From positions 1 through 26,577 of the IMG/VR virus record IMGVR_UViG_3300012920_000216: 26,577 bases of DNA; one strand, given 5' to 3'. The position numbers and the translations under genes are program-made. The notes below the pieces were generated by a model. The model saw only the letters and a list, made by a program, of their open reading frames with translations, was not told the origin of the DNA and ran no database searches. This DNA comes from a virus. Positions 24,601 to 26,577 of this stretch are shown here, piece by piece; position 1 is the first letter of the stretch, and every line of letters starts with the position of its first letter.

Positions 24601-26525
24601 ACTCGTATAAGATCTTCTAAATTATCTTTTGCTTGTAAAATTTTTAATCTTAAAGGATCTAAAGTTCTATCCCTTGCTTTCTCCAAAGGATTCATTCCTC
24701 GAGTAAGTTCAGCAAATTCTGTATTTAGGTCTGCTACTGCTTTTCCTGCTTGAACTATTTCATTGTTTAATTCTGCTACCGTATTTGCTGAAGTTTGAGG
24801 GCCTTTAACGCCCAGTGCAACTCCTGCAGACTCCAAAGGTGATAATAAACTTCTATCCTGGAGCGTTGCTGTCATATCGTTAGGATTTGTAGCTGATTGG
24901 CCAGAGAAGCGCTTTTGCTCTGCCAAAGCTAATTTTTCTACAGCGATTCTTAAAGAGTTTATTTGGTTTATTACAGGAGAAAAATTAAAGTTTCCTACTA
25001 AGTTTAAACTTCTTCCTAGTTGAAGTAATTTATTATCTGTTTTTTCAAAATCGTTTCTTACTTCTTGAACTGCTTCGGATTGCTTTTCAAAAGCTGAAGA
25101 TAAATTTTCTGTTGCTCTCTCTGCATCTGCCAAATCTTTTGAAATAAGAAAAGCTCGACGAAATTCTTTTCCAAGTTCCACTGCCATTACTACTAACCCA
25201 GCAAGAGTGGCGGCACCAATCAATTTATTAACAGCAGCACCAACAGCAGCAGTCATTAATTTTAAAGTTCCCATCACTTTGCCATACTGAAATTGAAAAT
25301 CAATAAGATTAATTTTCCAGCTAGCAAACATTTTCCCCATTAAGCCTTTTCCTTCCGCACTCATTCTAACATTTTGTGCTCGAATAATTGCTATATCTCT
25401 TTCTATTTCGGCTCTTTCCATATGAGAAAGGTTTATGACTTCACTAGTTTTTGCTCGAACAGACCTTTCTATTTGTTTTAGTTGTCTCTCCGTAAATTGT
25501 CCTTTTCTAATTTCTCCTGCTATAACAGACTTAGTTTCTGTTTGTGCAGCTGCCATAAGTCTCTTTCGCGCACCAATACCTGCTGCCGCTGTAGTCTGTA
25601 TCATAGGACCTACAGGTGCAAAAGATTTTATAATATTGACTCCTAAGATCCCTATTACGGCTGCAACTGCAAATATACTATCCTTTAATGCTCCTGCAAT
25701 AAAGTTTGCAATATCTGCGATTGGTTTTGCTAAGTCTTTAAATGTATCTTGAAATGCAGCGCCAAACTGAGTCACTGCATTTACAGAGTCTCCAACGTCT
25801 TGAAACTTTTGTTCGCCCTGTTCAAGTACAGCATTTACAACCGCTTGAGTCTTTTCAAACTGAGTTAAATCTTTTACATTTTTATTAATTGCAGCAGCGT
25901 AGTCTCGAGAGGCTCTATCAAGACGAATGATAATACCAAGTTCATCAAGTAGTTCTGGTTCTGCTTTGATTGCACCTCGTGTCAAACGATTAAATGCATC
26001 AGTAACATCTCTACCTAAAATTGTTCCTGCATTTTTTGCAACTTTACCTAATCGTTCCATCTGGTCAGCAGTCAGTCCTGCGGCTTGTCCGATTGCTACA
26101 GCCTGGGCAGCTTCTTTGAATGCTACTAGACCTCCGGTTGCTGCTTGAACATTACTACTTAATAATTTTAAAGATACGCCTGTTCTGGCTGCAAACATCT
26201 CTTGCCCTGCAGTAAGAGCAGAAAGATCAGCCGCTTGCTTAAAAAATTGAAATGCAGCAGAAAGAGCAAATACACTGGCGGCAACAGTTGCATAAGCACC
26301 AACCAAGCCACCCATGCCCTGTGCCATTTTAGAAAATTCTTTTGTAGTATTTGAAGTAGTCTTGGCCGCACCTTTTAGATTTCTATCAAGAGTACGAGTC
26401 CCAGTACTTGTACGATCAGTAGCGTTATCCACTCCATCTAAAGCAGAGCGAAGTTTTTTTGCAGACACAGTTGCTTTCTGCATTTTGCCATTGACTTCAA
26501 TATCAATAGTAATTTTCTTTGCCAT
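21636..26525 (-). CDS. Tail tape measure protein, 1,629 aa
   Basis: The protein sets tail length and leaves with the DNA at infection. The N-terminal part has MAQGMGGLVGAYATVAASVF (about 67-86) and the family region LGRDVTDAFNRLTRGAIKAEPELL (about 170-194). Further hydrophobic segments lie at about 283-300 and 418-452. Long coiled-coil-like stretches occupy about 840-1175. A Pro/Ala-rich stretch (about 1300-1400) precedes another hydrophobic region, and the C-terminus has GDGGIARGPKAGYP...HGDEAVVPLPDGKKIPVDL, typical of tape measures. By the rule of about 1.5 angstrom per residue, the tail would be about 240 nm (inference). The ATG at 26525 overlaps an upstream TAA as TAATG; AAAGG stands before it. 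Confidence 0.96.
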   Translation of the reverse strand: MAKKITIDIEVNGKMQKATVSAKKLRSALDGVDNATDRTSTGTRTLDRNLKGAAKTTSNTTKEFSKMAQGMGGLVGAYATVAASVFALSAAFQFFKQAADLSALTAGQEMFAARTGVSLKLLSSNVQAATGGLVAFKEAAQAVAIGQAAGLTADQMERLGKVAKNAGTILGRDVTDAFNRLTRGAIKAEPELLDELGIIIRLDRASRDYAAAINKNVKDLTQFEKTQAVVNAVLEQGEQKFQDVGDSVNAVTQFGAAFQDTFKDLAKPIADIANFIAGALKDSIFAVAAVIGILGVNIIKSFAPVGPMIQTTAAAGIGARKRLMAAAQTETKSVIAGEIRKGQFTERQLKQIERSVRAKTSEVINLSHMERAEIERDIAIIRAQNVRMSAEGKGLMGKMFASWKINLIDFQFQYGKVMGTLKLMTAAVGAAVNKLIGAATLAGLVVMAVELGKEFRRAFLISKDLADAERATENLSSAFEKQSEAVQEVRNDFEKTDNKLLQLGRSLNLVGNFNFSPVINQINSLRIAVEKLALAEQKRFSGQSATNPNDMTATLQDRSLLSPLESAGVALGVKGPQTSANTVAELNNEIVQAGKAVADLNTEFAELTRGMNPLEKARDRTLDPLRLKILQAKDNLEDLIRVADNNQLSFVKDSPEALVALERLNGLEASLPLMREAIQAISETSLVSETSLEDLDALQEQVNEARAAFDGLDPQDAIDRTRALGDAFSEATGDIQTSQEEIARLAQSYGAISKAVQAFGEASGKFMPDGSQFTGIFTALDEMDNNLGNLLDKLPQLSQQVEKGPFSSGRTITIGELMGDDINKGQTAALRDAYSLIEDTVEKKFEDLTVEELRAALAERRTAIEEKYKTLEEEGFENQKKRVGVMENALNFEKASLSAAQAAEDANLNLRKIKADIALADELGLTLADETYRQLKLQEGVAEAINKQKQEEERIQKLLLPLVKEIELLQRDDRKFRLQQSFTKELQKQVRLQKDIQDSILDQADKDLAFKIKEAGVRNPFFNEERASAKFRLELENRTIEQKRLLIEQEFKLRRDMIVQENNLLVLKAQIAAKEAQAKAKEIRARSRQDAETEALAAHYDSIANLQLSFIPQYRESAKLATALANQLEKASKADLTRFRDELRLAVEELEPLNLVLNDAADAFGKGLNDGINAVFQSLHDESMKLSDALKDVARGVLRTIQESIVKNIIVDPLLEKLGLQENQAEAMKQAIIDAETELAKRRQEAQNTANEATKQTGADVATDIQTKIETGGNHVALKIQEAIRDIELRIKVDCCDSTAALQPKPDTVPGPVAVPPATSQPSMFDPYTTPDTVLPPLAPTAPGAALPAPVGMAPPPLGAAGPTVELGPATLAALKAPGGAVGSAGVGQDPFGPTGTIDGITYESGPPPEGMAGGAKDPKVTATEENTSKLGEMQEVLGENVFAIGGSIAALMGNSSAAQKLQKAMAVLHLAMMIQRLITKLQTKSEIANTVTEKANTAAVATLTKVMIARPAAKGLYPPLGYGDGGIARGPKAGYPAILHGDEAVVPLPDGKKIPVDLNVPNRGQMGESSQQNNVTVNLSIEGGRTERNQDADSEEARQLGVAISAAVQKELVNQKRPGGILSPHGVS

Positions 26526-26577
26526 TAACCTTTCACATTATGGGTGTAGTTTTTTCCACCGCTTTTAGCTTTTCGCT
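26525..26577 (-). CDS. C-terminal end of an upstream tail gene, partial
   Basis: The right edge has 17 codons that read to TAA in one frame, giving a Lys/Gly-rich end (RKAKSGGKNYTHNVKG). The TAA overlaps the ATG of the tape measure as TAATG, the same junction type as elsewhere here. In this position lambda has the G/GT tail chaperones, so that is the best guess. A second frame also stays open until a TGA 11 bases before the ATG (SEKLKAVEKTTPIM), so the frame is not settled by 53 bases. Confidence 0.5.
   Translation of the reverse strand, partial: RKAKSGGKNYTHNVKG

Noticed and set aside
25435-25752. Plus-strand open frame of 105 codons opposite the tape measure
   Set aside because: Shadow of a strongly supported coding region. 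Other long plus-strand frames (5042-5416, 6934-7299, 8530-8856, 12920-13282, 13286-13708) were rejected for the same reason.
26545-26560. AAAAAAC slippery heptamer near the right edge (possible programmed frameshift)
   Set aside because: A -1 slip there would meet TAA after a few codons and the stimulatory context and the gene's true frame are not visible in 53 bases. The known frameshift of lambda-like G/GT genes would lie further right.
1-26577. tRNA, rRNA, integrase, attachment site or insertion sequence
   Set aside because: No cloverleaf, recombinase motif or terminal inverted repeats were seen; nearly every base is inside a structural gene.

Overview
The window is a single-direction block of virion genes from a tailed phage or prophage with a long non-contractile (siphovirus) tail. 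Every gene I can support reads on the minus strand, so gene order is from the right edge to the left. From right to left there is a lambda-like tail core: the last codons of an unknown upstream gene, a 1,629-aa tape measure protein, then homologues of lambda M, L, K (JAMM plus NlpC/P60), I and a very large J (2,585 aa). A 2-oxoglutarate/Fe(II) oxygenase gene is translationally coupled to the end of J. After the only real intergenic gap (93 bases, 10091-10183) comes a second block: a 115-aa BppU-like protein, a 60-aa protein, three large structural proteins of 933, 698 and 618 aa, and a fibre of at least 930 aa that runs off the left edge.

Junctions are very tight. Several are TAATG or ATGA/GTGA overlaps, which suggests one late operon with translational coupling. 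The exception is the 93-base gap. It holds a consensus sigma-70 promoter on the minus strand (TTGACA, 17-base spacer, TGaTATAAT), so the distal host-recognition block can probably be transcribed separately from the tail core.

The two blocks have different jobs. The right-hand block builds the tail: tape measure, distal tail and tip proteins, and the J hub. The left-hand block looks like accessory tip or adsorption structure. It is rich in repeats: eight GYGITDA units in tandem, several APLASP...ATTAFV modules, and a sequence module shared between neighbouring fibre genes.

The DNA is AT-rich. Fibre motifs such as KPTT..GYGITDA, LDTLNEIAAAINDD and DVDTHLNT, together with the 2OG oxygenase, are familiar to me from marine phages, so a marine siphovirus is the likely source. 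The host cannot be assigned from this sequence. I found no integrase, lysis, replication, tRNA, CRISPR or host genes. No system was seen that is clearly outside known phage biology. The best leads are the internal promoter, the oxygenase coupled to a collagen-like tail protein, the binding-module-like insertion in the L homologue, and the unrecognised 933-aa mosaic protein.
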